64,000 nucleotides of DNA from CAIUPE01 sp046091665. Its GTDB lineage: Bacteria > Pseudomonadota > Alphaproteobacteria > Rhizobiales > Beijerinckiaceae. Position numbers and translations under genes: made by a program. Where the stretch lies: assembly GCA_046091665.1 (NCBI GenBank), contig JBJTCD010000017.1:28125-92124 (forward strand), in the 5' to 3' direction. The notes under the pieces were generated by a model. That model did not search any database and had not been told where the DNA came from. It worked only from the letters and a program-made list of their open reading frames with translations. The stretch's first letter is position 1, and each line of letters opens with the position of its first letter. Below, in pieces: positions 32,516 to 41,576 of this stretch.

Positions 32516-33028
32516 ATGTTATCATTTTCAAATCTGCGCCGCACCGCTCTTATCGGTATCGTCTTCATATCCACGCAGGCATTCACACCCGCTCACGCCA
32601 AAGACGAAGGCTGGGGCCCGGGCCATGCCATGATGTGGGGCGGCCCCACGCGTAATTGGTTTGGCTGGGGCCAATCAGAACTTTATTGCGGCGGCGCAGG
32701 CACAAAAAATATCGACCGCTTCACTTCTCTGGTCGAACGACAATTGAAAGTCACGGAGACTCAAAAGCCCGCTCTTGAAGCCCTCAACAAAGCCTTTCAA
32801 AACGCGCTCACTGAATTGCAGCCGCTGTGTGAAAAGCCACGCGCCGGTCGCTGGTCACCGCTTGAAAGATTAACCGTCGCAGAAGCCCATATGAATTCGA
32901 TGATCACCGCCATTCATACGGTGCGCGGTCCACTCGAGACTTTCTACAACCAGCTCGACGACAAGCAAAAGCAAACACTCGACGAGATTCATCCCGATTG
33001 GCGCTCACGTTTGCCATGGAACAAATGA
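32516..33028 (+). CDS. Spy/CpxP-like periplasmic protein
   Basis: 170 residues from the ATG at 32516 (AGGAG upstream). An N-terminal signal peptide (ALIGIVFISTQAFTPAHA, cut after AHA) leads to a Gly/Trp-rich part (WGPGHAMMWGGPTRNWFGWG) and then helices with LTxxQ-type repeats (VTETQKPAL, LDDKQKQTLDE). The family binds unfolded proteins or metals in the periplasm during envelope stress. The stop overlaps the ATG of the PHA synthase-like gene (ATGA), suggesting a joint transcript, which is odd for unrelated functions. Confidence 0.82.
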   Translation: MLSFSNLRRTALIGIVFISTQAFTPAHAKDEGWGPGHAMMWGGPTRNWFGWGQSELYCGGAGTKNIDRFTSLVERQLKVTETQKPALEALNKAFQNALTELQPLCEKPRAGRWSPLERLTVAEAHMNSMITAIHTVRGPLETFYNQLDDKQKQTLDEIHPDWRSRLPWNK

Positions 33029-34761
33029 ACGTGCCACGATCACATCTCAATGACGGACATGAGAGTGCGGTCCTTGACCGCATTCTTCATGCTGCCATTG
33101 GCCGCGTCACGGGCGGCTCTTCACCGATTGGTTTATCGCTTGCCATTATTGATTGGGCCGCGCATCTTGCCGCTTCACCCGGGCGTATGACAGAATTGAT
33201 GCGTTGCGCCACACTTGAAGCCCTGCGTGGCTTTGATCTCACAATGAATGAAATGCGCGCGCAAAATCAAACCGCGCTTCCTGAAATTCATGATCGCCGT
33301 TTTGCGAGCCCCGCGTGGCAAAAACTGCCTTACTCCGCTTGGGTCAGACAGTTTATCGCCGCGCAGCATTTTTGGGATGAAGCGGTAAAGGTTCATGGCG
33401 TTAGCGAAAGACATCAAGCGCTTCTGGCTTTTTTGGCACGCCAGGCGCTTGATATGGTTGCGCCAAGCAATCACATTTTCACCAATCCCGACATTCTCAA
33501 ACGCAGCATCGAGAACCAAGGGTTAAATCTTTTCAATGGCTGGTTAAACGCGCTTGATGATTTAACCGCGTTGAGTTTTGGACGGAAGACGCCGCAAGAA
33601 GGACGACTTCAAGTCGGCGTGGATGTCGCAACAACAGAAGGCGTTGTGGTTGCCCGCACACCGATTGCAGAAATCATTCACTATAAGCCACGCACCCCGA
33701 ATGTTCACGCGACTCCGATTGTGATTGTACCCGCTTGGATCATGAAGTTTTATATTCTCGATTTATCGCCCACAAATTCGTTGATCCGCTATCTTCTCGA
33801 TCAAGGCTTTTCTGTCTTTATTGTTTCCTGGAAAAATCCAACCGCTGCGGACCGCAATATCGGTTTTGATGATTATCGTATTCAAGGCGTCAATGCCGCG
33901 ATAGAAGCAGCGCGTGCGATCACCGGAGCCGCACAAGTTCATCTCACCGGCTATTGTCTCGGTGGAACACTCGCCGCCATCGCTGCTGCGGCGGTGGGGC
34001 GCGATGGCAACAACCATTTGAAAAGCCTGAGCCTCTTTGCCTCGCAAACTGATTTTCACGAAGCTGGTGAATTGCGCCTCTTTATCAGTGAAAGCCAATT
34101 GGCTTTGATTGAAGACATGATGTGGATGCGCGGCTATCTGCAAGCGGATGAAATGGCCGGAACATTTCATATCTTACGCTCGAATGATCTTATCTGGTCA
34201 CGTATGATTTCAAATTATGCGATGGGCGAGCGGGAAAAATCAGCCGATTTGATGCAATGGTCGGATGATGCGACCCGCATGCCCTACCGGATGCATAGCG
34301 AATATCTTCGCTGGCTCTATCTCGAAAATCGTTTGGCTGAGGGCCAACTGATGATTGATGGTCATCCGGTCGCCTTGCGTGATATCACGGTTCCGATTTT
34401 TTTAGTGGGGACAGAATGGGATCACGTTGCACCCTGGCGCTCCGTATATAAACTCCATCTCGCGGCCGAAACCGAGATCACTTTTGTACTCGCAAAAGGC
34501 GGACATAATGCGGGTATTGTCAGCGCGCCTACGCAATCTGATCGTCATTATCGAATCGGCACACAAGCGCATGATGCCGCTTATATGGACCCTGAAACAT
34601 GGCTCTCAACGCATCATGCAAAAGAGGGATCTTGGTGGCCGGCTTGGGTTTCGTGGCTTCACGAATTAGCACCCGAACAAACTTCGCCTCGCCCGCTTGA
34701 TCACGCAGCTCTTGGTTATCCGTCTTTGGGACCGGCTCCGGGACTTTATGTTCATGACTGA
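33025..34761 (+). CDS. phaC: Poly(3-hydroxyalkanoate) synthase (class I-like)
   Basis: 578 residues from the ATG at 33025, which overlaps the previous stop; an ATG at 33016 is also in frame. The alpha/beta-hydrolase core has the Cys nucleophile in GYCLGG (the synthase form of the lipase box), the Asp in GTEWDHVAPWRSVY and His in AKGGHNAGI. The N-terminal part has PHA synthase-specific segments such as VIVPAWIMKFYILDL. It polymerises 3-hydroxyacyl-CoA into storage polyester at granules. No phasin or depolymerase gene is nearby. A BON-domain protein gene follows. Confidence 0.9.
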   Translation: MNVPRSHLNDGHESAVLDRILHAAIGRVTGGSSPIGLSLAIIDWAAHLAASPGRMTELMRCATLEALRGFDLTMNEMRAQNQTALPEIHDRRFASPAWQKLPYSAWVRQFIAAQHFWDEAVKVHGVSERHQALLAFLARQALDMVAPSNHIFTNPDILKRSIENQGLNLFNGWLNALDDLTALSFGRKTPQEGRLQVGVDVATTEGVVVARTPIAEIIHYKPRTPNVHATPIVIVPAWIMKFYILDLSPTNSLIRYLLDQGFSVFIVSWKNPTAADRNIGFDDYRIQGVNAAIEAARAITGAAQVHLTGYCLGGTLAAIAAAAVGRDGNNHLKSLSLFASQTDFHEAGELRLFISESQLALIEDMMWMRGYLQADEMAGTFHILRSNDLIWSRMISNYAMGEREKSADLMQWSDDATRMPYRMHSEYLRWLYLENRLAEGQLMIDGHPVALRDITVPIFLVGTEWDHVAPWRSVYKLHLAAETEITFVLAKGGHNAGIVSAPTQSDRHYRIGTQAHDAAYMDPETWLSTHHAKEGSWWPAWVSWLHELAPEQTSPRPLDHAALGYPSLGPAPGLYVHD

Positions 34762-34849
34762 TCTGATTGACTTTGGTCAATGAGCCTCATCGCAATTTGC
34801 TTTATCTTTGTTTCATCTCTGAAATTCAACTTGTGAAGGAGTGCGCGCT

Positions 34850-35494
34850 ATGACCGACAGCGATCTTCGTCAATTGATCATCGATGAACTTGAGTTTGAA
34901 CCGTCCCTTGATGCGTCAAATATTGGCGTCGCCGCAAAAGACGGCATTGTAACACTCTCGGGTCATGTGATGAGTTACGCCGAGAAAATGGCGGCCGAAC
35001 GCGCGGCGCGCCGTGTCAAAGGCGTTCATGGCATCGCTCAAGAAATTGAAATTCGGTATTCAACTGACAAAAAAATCAATGATGACGAAATCGCTCGTCG
35101 CTGTGTGAACATCATCACATGGGATACGACACTGCCCGAGGGAAAAATCACTGTTAAAGTTGAGCGCGGCTGGGTGACACTTTCCGGCGAAGTGCCTTGG
35201 CATTTCCAGCGTGTTGCCGCTGAAGCCGGTGTCAGAAAAATTTCAGGTGTCACAGGGATCACAAATCTCATTACCATCAAGGCTCGTGTTCAAGCCGGTG
35301 ATGTAAAACAGAAAATTCATGACGCGTTGAAACGTTCGGCTGAAGTGGAGGCCAATGCGATCCGCATCACGGTCACGGATTCAGGCGTTCGCCTCGAGGG
35401 GAAGGTCAATGATTGGCGTGAACGCGAAATCGTTGAAAAGGCCGCCTGGAGTGTTCCTGGCGTCATGGCGGTTGATGATCGTTTGACCGTCTAA
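34850..35494 (+). CDS. Three-BON-domain protein
   Basis: 214 residues with ATG at 34850, preceded by GAAGGAG. Three BON domains of about 65 residues follow one another: SNIGVAAKDGIVTLSGHV, KITVKVERGWVTLSGEV and NAIRITVTDSGVRLEGKV each start the conserved beta strand and G motif. No signal peptide is seen, so it may be cytosolic, unlike OsmY. BON domains bind membranes or phospholipid; the role is unclear, possibly stress or osmotic. Its position after phaC is noted in several Rhizobiales by gene content only. Confidence 0.85.
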   Translation: MTDSDLRQLIIDELEFEPSLDASNIGVAAKDGIVTLSGHVMSYAEKMAAERAARRVKGVHGIAQEIEIRYSTDKKINDDEIARRCVNIITWDTTLPEGKITVKVERGWVTLSGEVPWHFQRVAAEAGVRKISGVTGITNLITIKARVQAGDVKQKIHDALKRSAEVEANAIRITVTDSGVRLEGKVNDWREREIVEKAAWSVPGVMAVDDRLTV

Positions 35495-35578
35495 AAGACG
35501 AGGCTTGAGGGCTTAACGGGCGCGCGTTCCGCGCAAAATTGACAAAGAACGGGCGTGGCGATTACCGTCGCGTCCGTC

Positions 35579-36574
35579 ATGTCGAACATCGCCTCGCTCC
35601 ATTCGCTTCATAACGCTCCCGAAATCGGGGGGCGCACGATGCCGCGTCCTTTCGATGCCGATTGGATTGATGAGATCCGTGTTAATCTTTCCGCTGTTGA
35701 GCGTCGAACGGCGACTTTACCGGCAAGACGCAGCGTGAAAAAAGACGCGCAAGCGGCATGGCTCTTGAAAGCTGTCACCTGCATTGATCTCACCACACTC
35801 AATGGCGATGATACGGAGGGTCGCGTGCGGCGGCTTTGCGCGAAAGCGCGGCACCCCATTCGCGAAGATCTCCTTGAAGCGCTCGGCATGGGTGATCAGA
35901 AAATCACAACGGGCGCCATTTGCGTTTATCATCGCTTTGTGGCCGCGGCCGTTGATGCGTTGAAAGGTTCCGTAATTCCGGTGGCTGCTGTTTCAACCGG
36001 CTTTCCGGCAGGTCTTGTTCCACATGATGTAAAATTACGTGAGATTGAAGCGTCCGTAAAAGACGGCGCACAAGAGATCGATATTGTTGTCACACGCGAA
36101 TATGTTCTGACCGGGAATTGGAAAGCGCTTTATGATGAAATGCGTGATTTCCGCCAGGCCTGTGGCGACGCCCATGTGAAAGCCATTCTTGCGACAGGCG
36201 ATATCAAAACAATGAAGAACATCGCCAAAGCTTCGATGGTATGCATGATGGCGGGCGCGGATTTTATCAAAACATCGACCGGCAAAGAAACGAGTAATGC
36301 CACTTTGCCTGTCTCGCTCGTGATGCTGCGGATGATCCGCGATTTTCATGAGCGCACCGGTTACAAAATTGGCTTCAAACCTGCAGGCGGCATTTCAGCA
36401 GCAAAAGATGTTTTGAATTATCAGATTTTGATGAAAGAAGAATTGGGTCGCCCCTGGCTTGAGCCCTCTTTATTTCGCGTCGGCGCATCGAGCCTCTTAG
36501 CCGATATTGAACGACAACTCGAACATCACATCACAGGTCGTTACTCGGCCTATAATCGTCACCCCGTCGGATAA
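35579..36574 (+). CDS. deoC: Deoxyribose-phosphate aldolase
   Basis: From the ATG at 35579 it has 331 residues; another ATG at 35639 (GGGGGG before it) gives 311 and is an option. The extended class of Rhizobiales DeoC carries an N-terminal helix block (AVERRTATLPARRSVKK) before the TIM barrel. The Schiff-base lysine is in FIKTSTGKETSNAT. It cleaves 2-deoxyribose-5-phosphate to acetaldehyde and glyceraldehyde-3-phosphate. The aldehyde dehydrogenase gene begins 5 bases after the stop, so acetaldehyde can be oxidised at once. Part of a plus-strand set with ALDH16 and FucU. Confidence 0.9.
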   Translation: MSNIASLHSLHNAPEIGGRTMPRPFDADWIDEIRVNLSAVERRTATLPARRSVKKDAQAAWLLKAVTCIDLTTLNGDDTEGRVRRLCAKARHPIREDLLEALGMGDQKITTGAICVYHRFVAAAVDALKGSVIPVAAVSTGFPAGLVPHDVKLREIEASVKDGAQEIDIVVTREYVLTGNWKALYDEMRDFRQACGDAHVKAILATGDIKTMKNIAKASMVCMMAGADFIKTSTGKETSNATLPVSLVMLRMIRDFHERTGYKIGFKPAGGISAAKDVLNYQILMKEELGRPWLEPSLFRVGASSLLADIERQLEHHITGRYSAYNRHPVG

Positions 36575-36578
36575 AAGC

Positions 36579-38960
36579 ATGAGCGTCGCGCATTATTTCG
36601 AGACCATGGATTACGGCACCGCACCTGAAGCGGATACGGAAGCGCGCGCATGGCTTTTAAAACACAATCATCGCTTGGGGCATTTCATTGATGGACGCTT
36701 TGTTGCGTCATCTTCAAAAGCCAGTTTTGAGACCAAAGAACCTGCGAGTGGCAAAACTCTGGCGTCAATTGCCAAAGGAACCAAAACTGACATCGCTAAA
36801 GCGGTAATGGCAGCGCGAAGAGCGCAGCCAAAATGGGCAAAGCTTGGCGGAGCGGCGCGTGCACGTCATCTTTATGCGTTGACCCGTATGGTGCAACGCC
36901 ACGCGCGTTTATTCGCAGTTCTTGAATCTCTCGATAATGGCAAACCTATTCGCGAGACGCGCGACATCGATATTCCGCTCGTCGCCCGACATTTCTATCA
37001 CCACGCCGGTTGGGCGCAGGTGATGGATCGCGAATTTCCGGATCACGATCCTGTTGGCGTGGCGGGACAAATTATCCCGTGGAATTTTCCATTATTAATG
37101 CTCGCCTGGAAAGTCGCACCGGCACTTGCTTTCGGCAACACGGTGGTTGTGAAGCCTGCTGAATTCACACCGCTCACCGCATTACTTTTCGCAGAGCTCG
37201 CGCATGAAGCCGGACTCCCCAAAGGTGTTCTCAACATTGTGACGGGCGATGGCGACACAGGCGCTGCGCTAGTTGATGCACCGGTTGATAAAATCGCTTT
37301 TACGGGCTCGACGGAAGTTGGCCGCATCATTCGCGCGAAAACCGCGGGCAGCGGCAAAAAACTGACATTGGAACTCGGTGGCAAATCGCCCTTTATCGTT
37401 TTTGATGATGCGGATCTCGATGGCGCCGTCGAAGGCGTGATCGACGCGATCTATTTCAATCAAGGTCAAGTCTGTTGCGCCGGCTCGCGTCTCTTGGTGC
37501 AAGAAGGTATTGCGGCACGTTTCATTGAAAAACTTAAAACACGCATGGTACATTTACGTGTTGGCGATCCACTCGACAAAAGCCTCGATATTGGTGCGAT
37601 CATAGATCCCGTACAACGCACGCGGATCGATGCGCTCGTGAAAAAGGGCGTGAGCGAAGGCGCTTCACTCTTTCAACCCGATTGCAAACTCCCGAAATCA
37701 GGATGCTTCTATCCGCCGACGCTTCTCACCAATGTCGCCCCTGCTTCTACGGTGGCGATTGAAGAAATCTTCGGCCCTGTGCTCGTAACGATGACTTTCC
37801 GCACGCCCGATGAAGCGGTCGCTCTCGCCAATAACACGCGCTATGGATTGGCAGCAAGCGTTTGGAGCGAAACCCTCTCCCTCGCTCTTGATATCGCACC
37901 AAAACTTAAAAGCGGCGTGGTTTGGGTTAACGCGACCAATCTATTTGATGCCTCGGTTGGTTTTGGCGGCTATCGCGAGTCAGGCTTTGGCCGTGAAGGT
38001 GGACGCGAAGGCGCGCTCGCTTATTTGAAACTCAAAAACCACACGAAACGAAAATTAAGGAAAGCAACTCCTCTTCCAGGAGCCACAAGCGTAACTGCAC
38101 CCAACGATGCATTGGTGATTGATAGAACCGCAAAACTCTTCATCGGTGGCAAGCAAGTGCGTCCTGATGGGAATTATTCGCGCGTTGTTCTTTCAGCAAA
38201 AGGCAAGCGGCTTGGCGAAGTGGGCGAAGGCAATCGCAAAGATGTTCGCAATGCGGTGGCAGCGGCACGGGCGGCGGAAGCCTGGTCAAAAGCGACAACG
38301 CATAATCGCGCGCAGATCCTTTATTACCTAGCTGAAAATCTTTCTGCACGCGCGAGTGAATTTGCAACCCGCATTGCAGAATCGAGTGGTGTCACGCCAT
38401 TGCTGGCAAAGCGCGAGGTTAAGGCATCAGTTGAAAGGCTTTTCACTTATGGCTCCTATGCTGATAAATTTGAAGGCGCTGTCCATCAACCGCCTTTGCG
38501 CGGCGTGGCGCTCGCAATGAAAGAAGCGATTGGTGTCGTTGGCGTCATATGTCCTGATGAAGCGCCTCTTCTTTCATTGATGAGCCTTGCTGCACCCTTG
38601 ATCGCGATGGGCAACCGAATTGTTCTTGTGCCGAGCGAGCGGTCACCTCTGATCGCCACAGATTTCTATCAGGTGATTGAAACTTCAGATGTGCCCGGCG
38701 GTGTTTTCAATATCGTGACCGGCTCATCGCACACACTTGCAAAAACGCTCGCCGAACATGATGATGTCGATGCAATTTGGGCATTTGGCGATAAAAAACT
38801 TTCAACCTTGATTGAAAGCTTATCGATTGGAAACCTTAAACGCACTTTTGTTGATGAGGGCTATGTCACCGACTGGTTTGAATCAAAAAGCGCAGACGGA
38901 CCGCAATGGCTTGACCATGCTGTTGAAATTAAAAATATCTGGATCCCCTATGGGGAATAA
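36579..38960 (+). CDS. Tandem-domain aldehyde dehydrogenase of the ALDH16 type
   Basis: From the ATG at 36579 it has 794 residues, similar in size to ALDH16 proteins. The first domain (to about 500) is a full ALDH: the catalytic Glu is in LTLELGGKSP (about 265) and the Cys in GQVCCAGSR (about 298). The second domain (about 510-794) has ALDH-like NAD-domain segments such as GVVGVICPDEAPLLSLM and GGVFNIVTGSSHTL, but no catalytic Cys. This matches ALDH16, in which the second domain is structural. Located directly after deoC, the probable substrate is acetaldehyde or a sugar-derived aldehyde. Confidence 0.88.
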   Translation: MSVAHYFETMDYGTAPEADTEARAWLLKHNHRLGHFIDGRFVASSSKASFETKEPASGKTLASIAKGTKTDIAKAVMAARRAQPKWAKLGGAARARHLYALTRMVQRHARLFAVLESLDNGKPIRETRDIDIPLVARHFYHHAGWAQVMDREFPDHDPVGVAGQIIPWNFPLLMLAWKVAPALAFGNTVVVKPAEFTPLTALLFAELAHEAGLPKGVLNIVTGDGDTGAALVDAPVDKIAFTGSTEVGRIIRAKTAGSGKKLTLELGGKSPFIVFDDADLDGAVEGVIDAIYFNQGQVCCAGSRLLVQEGIAARFIEKLKTRMVHLRVGDPLDKSLDIGAIIDPVQRTRIDALVKKGVSEGASLFQPDCKLPKSGCFYPPTLLTNVAPASTVAIEEIFGPVLVTMTFRTPDEAVALANNTRYGLAASVWSETLSLALDIAPKLKSGVVWVNATNLFDASVGFGGYRESGFGREGGREGALAYLKLKNHTKRKLRKATPLPGATSVTAPNDALVIDRTAKLFIGGKQVRPDGNYSRVVLSAKGKRLGEVGEGNRKDVRNAVAAARAAEAWSKATTHNRAQILYYLAENLSARASEFATRIAESSGVTPLLAKREVKASVERLFTYGSYADKFEGAVHQPPLRGVALAMKEAIGVVGVICPDEAPLLSLMSLAAPLIAMGNRIVLVPSERSPLIATDFYQVIETSDVPGGVFNIVTGSSHTLAKTLAEHDDVDAIWAFGDKKLSTLIESLSIGNLKRTFVDEGYVTDWFESKSADGPQWLDHAVEIKNIWIPYGE

Positions 38961-38982
38961 ATAGAAAACTCTCGGGAGGTAG

Positions 38983-39441
38983 ATGATGCTCAAGAATATC
39001 AATCCGCTTTTAAATGCCGACGTGCTTTACGCGTTGAGAGCGATGGGCCATGGCGATGATCTCGTTATCGCTGACACAAATTTTCCGTCAGACTCGGTGG
39101 CGCGTGAAACCAAGCTGGGTAAATTATTGCGGATTGATAATACGACTGCGGCTGAGGCGGTTCGTGCCATTCTCTCCGTGATGCCGCTTGATACATTCGT
39201 GGATCACGCCGCGCACCGGATGGAGATTGTTGGTTCGCCAAATGAAATTCCGAATGTTCAACAGGAAGTTCAAAAGGAAATCGATCGCGCCGAAAAGAAA
39301 TCTATGCCGATGGGAACGATCGAACGCATGGCTTTTTACGAGCGCGCAAAAAAATCCTATTGCGTGATTCAAACGGGTGAGACGCGTTTCTACGGCTGCT
39401 TTATATTCAAAAAAGGCGTCATTCCGCCAAAGCGCTCGTAA
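38983..39441 (+). CDS. FucU/RbsD-family sugar mutarotase
   Basis: 152 residues. LKNINPLLNADVLYALRAMGHGDDLVIAD is the hallmark N-terminus of FucU, with the general-acid His in MGHGD. The C-terminus has YCVIQTGETRFYGCFIFKKG. The family converts the alpha and beta anomers of fucose or related sugars. There is a GGGAGG ribosome site. It is 23 bases past ALDH16 and its product could feed the KDF-dehydrogenase-like SDR at 17 kb, but genes for fucose dehydrogenase and lactonase are not visible. It is convergent with the deacetylase. Confidence 0.9.
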   Translation: MMLKNINPLLNADVLYALRAMGHGDDLVIADTNFPSDSVARETKLGKLLRIDNTTAAEAVRAILSVMPLDTFVDHAAHRMEIVGSPNEIPNVQQEVQKEIDRAEKKSMPMGTIERMAFYERAKKSYCVIQTGETRFYGCFIFKKGVIPPKRS

Positions 39442-39445
39442 AGCC

Positions 39446-40324
39446 TCAAAGGGCGTGCCGGTCAAGCGACGCGAAAACCGAGGTGCTGGTCTCAAGTTTT
39501 GTGAAAGTCACGCCTTGATCGAGAAGTGCGCGAACGCCGGCAATCACGCCCGCGCCGCTCGGATGATGCGGTTGATTCACATGGGCGATGATCACGTCGC
39601 CATGCCGCGCGCGTTTCATGCGATCGGTGACAGCGCTTGCCGAAAGCGATGCACCTTCATCAGCGTTCAAAGAAAAGCCGGCAATTGAAAAGCCTAGTGA
39701 TTGGATAAGCGGCAAGGCTTCTGGACTATAAAGCGCGGTAGCGCCGCGATACCATTTCGGCATGAGTCCGATTGCCTTTTGAATGGCGTCTGCACCGCCA
39801 ATCACTTCAGCTTTAATAGCGCCCTCGTCACCGGCGGTGCGAACACCAAAGATTGTCGCTGAACCCAAAACAGCGGCAACATGCTCAGCCCCATGATTGC
39901 CGATGGCAAAGAGATTTTGATGCTCAAGAATGATCTTGAGACCATCGCGATTCGATCTGATCCACCGTGCGGTTAGAAATAATGTGGCAGGCACCTGCCA
40001 TGCGATCAACGCGTCGATGATTTTGTGATCAAAGCCACCGGAACATGCATCAAGTGTCAATGCCACAACGCGATTTTGATCGGGCGCGAGCGACAATCTG
40101 AGAGACGGCTCAATCAAAGGCGCACGATTTTGCGCCTTTACTGGACCTCCAATTCCCGCAGAAACAGCACCGACGCTGGCGGCCAAAAAGCCACGCCGCG
40201 ACCATCGCGGGCCAACGCAGCACGCACAGTGATTGTGCGACGCAACATCGGTTGGAGAATAAGAGTCTCTTCGCAGCAAGGCTGGCTCCCAAAAAGAAGA
40301 CGAAAAGCCAAAAATGAGACCCAC
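39446..40324 (-). CDS. Tat-exported polysaccharide deacetylase
   Basis: 292 residues from the proposed GTG at 40324 (AGGAG upstream). The frame runs up to 40510 but lacks support. A twin-arginine signal (SRRGFLAASVGAVSAGIGG) spans about residues 41-60, ending near AQ. The NodB domain shows the metal Asp in LTLDACSGG (a variant of TFDDG) and the HxxxH in GNHGAEH. The enzyme should remove acetyl groups from a glycan outside the cytoplasm. The 40-residue stretch before the RR motif is long, so the start is uncertain. It converges on the FucU gene. Confidence 0.75.
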   Translation of the reverse strand: MGLIFGFSSSFWEPALLRRDSYSPTDVASHNHCACCVGPRWSRRGFLAASVGAVSAGIGGPVKAQNRAPLIEPSLRLSLAPDQNRVVALTLDACSGGFDHKIIDALIAWQVPATLFLTARWIRSNRDGLKIILEHQNLFAIGNHGAEHVAAVLGSATIFGVRTAGDEGAIKAEVIGGADAIQKAIGLMPKWYRGATALYSPEALPLIQSLGFSIAGFSLNADEGASLSASAVTDRMKRARHGDVIIAHVNQPHHPSGAGVIAGVRALLDQGVTFTKLETSTSVFASLDRHAL

Positions 40325-40503
40325 GTCTCTTTGGGCTCCTGCGTTAAGGCCAAAAAGCGAAGAATTCGTGAAAATTTGACTGATTTTGTGCGGTTTTGAT
40401 GAAAGTTCGGGCTTGATCCGAAAAGCAACAAATGTCTCAATCAGGAAATCAAAAGCCGCACCGGAAACCGGGCGGTTAAAAGACCAACAGGGAGGATTGT
40501 GCG

Positions 40504-41562
40504 ATGGCAACCAACATCAAAGGACCAGCTATTTTTCTGGCGCAATTTGCGGGCGACAAAAAACCTTTCAATTCGTTCGATGCAATTTGCAAATGGGCGG
40601 GAAGCCTTGGTTATAAAGGCGTACAAATACCGACATGGGATGGCCGCCTCTTTGATTTGAAAAAGGCCGCGTCTTCAAAAACCTATTGCGACGAAATCAA
40701 AGGCATTGCGAAAAAGCACGGCGTCGAAATCACCGAACTTTCAACCCATCTTCAAGGCCAGCTTGTTGCGGTGAACCCAGCTTTCGACGAAGCCTTTGAT
40801 GCGTTTGCGCCAAAAGAAGTGCATGGCAAACCAAAGGCACGGCAGGAATGGGCCGTTGATCAAATGATGCTTGGCGCGAAGGCGTCGAAAAATCTTGGTC
40901 TTCATGCGAGCGTGACGTTCTCTGGCGCTTTGGCATGGCCTTTTGCTTATCCTTGGCCGCAACGTCCCAATGGTATGATCGATGCCGCTTTTGCAGAACT
41001 CGCGAAACGCTGGAAGCCGATTCTGAATGCTTATGACGAAGTGGGTTGCGATGTATGCTATGAAATTCATCCCGGTGAAGATCTCTTCGATGGCACGACC
41101 TTCGAACGTTTTGTTGATGCCGTGAAAGGCCATAAGCGCGCCTGCATCAATTATGATCCTTCGCATTTCGTTTTGCAGCAGCTCGATTATCTCGATTTCA
41201 TCGATATCTATCATGAGCGCATCAAAGCCTTCCATGTGAAGGATGCCGAATTTAATCCGACAGGTCGCCAAGGTGTTTATTCGGGCTATTCGAATTGGGT
41301 TGAGCGCGCAGGCCGCTTCCGCTCATTGGGCGATGGCCAAGTTGATTTTGCCGGTATCTTCTCGAAGCTCGCGCAGTATAATTATTCGAGCTGGGCTGTG
41401 CTTGAATGGGAATGCTGCCTGAAACATCCCGAAGATGGTGCAAAAGAAGGCGCGCCCTTCATTCAAAGCCATCTCATTCGCGTCACTGAAAAAGCATTCG
41501 ATGATTTTGCCGGTGGTGGCACCGACAAGGCACAAATCAATCGCATGTTGGGCATTCGATAA
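40504..41562 (+). CDS. Sugar phosphate isomerase/epimerase (TIM barrel), first copy
   Basis: 352 residues. Xylose-isomerase-like TIM barrel (AP endonuclease 2 family): GVQIPTWD near the start, GVEITELSTHLQGQL, the metal-ligand Glu in CYEIHPGED, His in DPSHFVLQQ and HVKDAEFNPTG, and LEWECCLKHPEDG at the end. Members isomerise or epimerise sugars or keto-sugars, or dehydrate inosose. A Gfo/Idh/MocA dehydrogenase follows at 15 bases, and the pair is repeated downstream. The substrate is unknown. Confidence 0.88.
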   Translation: MATNIKGPAIFLAQFAGDKKPFNSFDAICKWAGSLGYKGVQIPTWDGRLFDLKKAASSKTYCDEIKGIAKKHGVEITELSTHLQGQLVAVNPAFDEAFDAFAPKEVHGKPKARQEWAVDQMMLGAKASKNLGLHASVTFSGALAWPFAYPWPQRPNGMIDAAFAELAKRWKPILNAYDEVGCDVCYEIHPGEDLFDGTTFERFVDAVKGHKRACINYDPSHFVLQQLDYLDFIDIYHERIKAFHVKDAEFNPTGRQGVYSGYSNWVERAGRFRSLGDGQVDFAGIFSKLAQYNYSSWAVLEWECCLKHPEDGAKEGAPFIQSHLIRVTEKAFDDFAGGGTDKAQINRMLGIR

Positions 41563-41576
41563 AAGAGAGATCTCTC

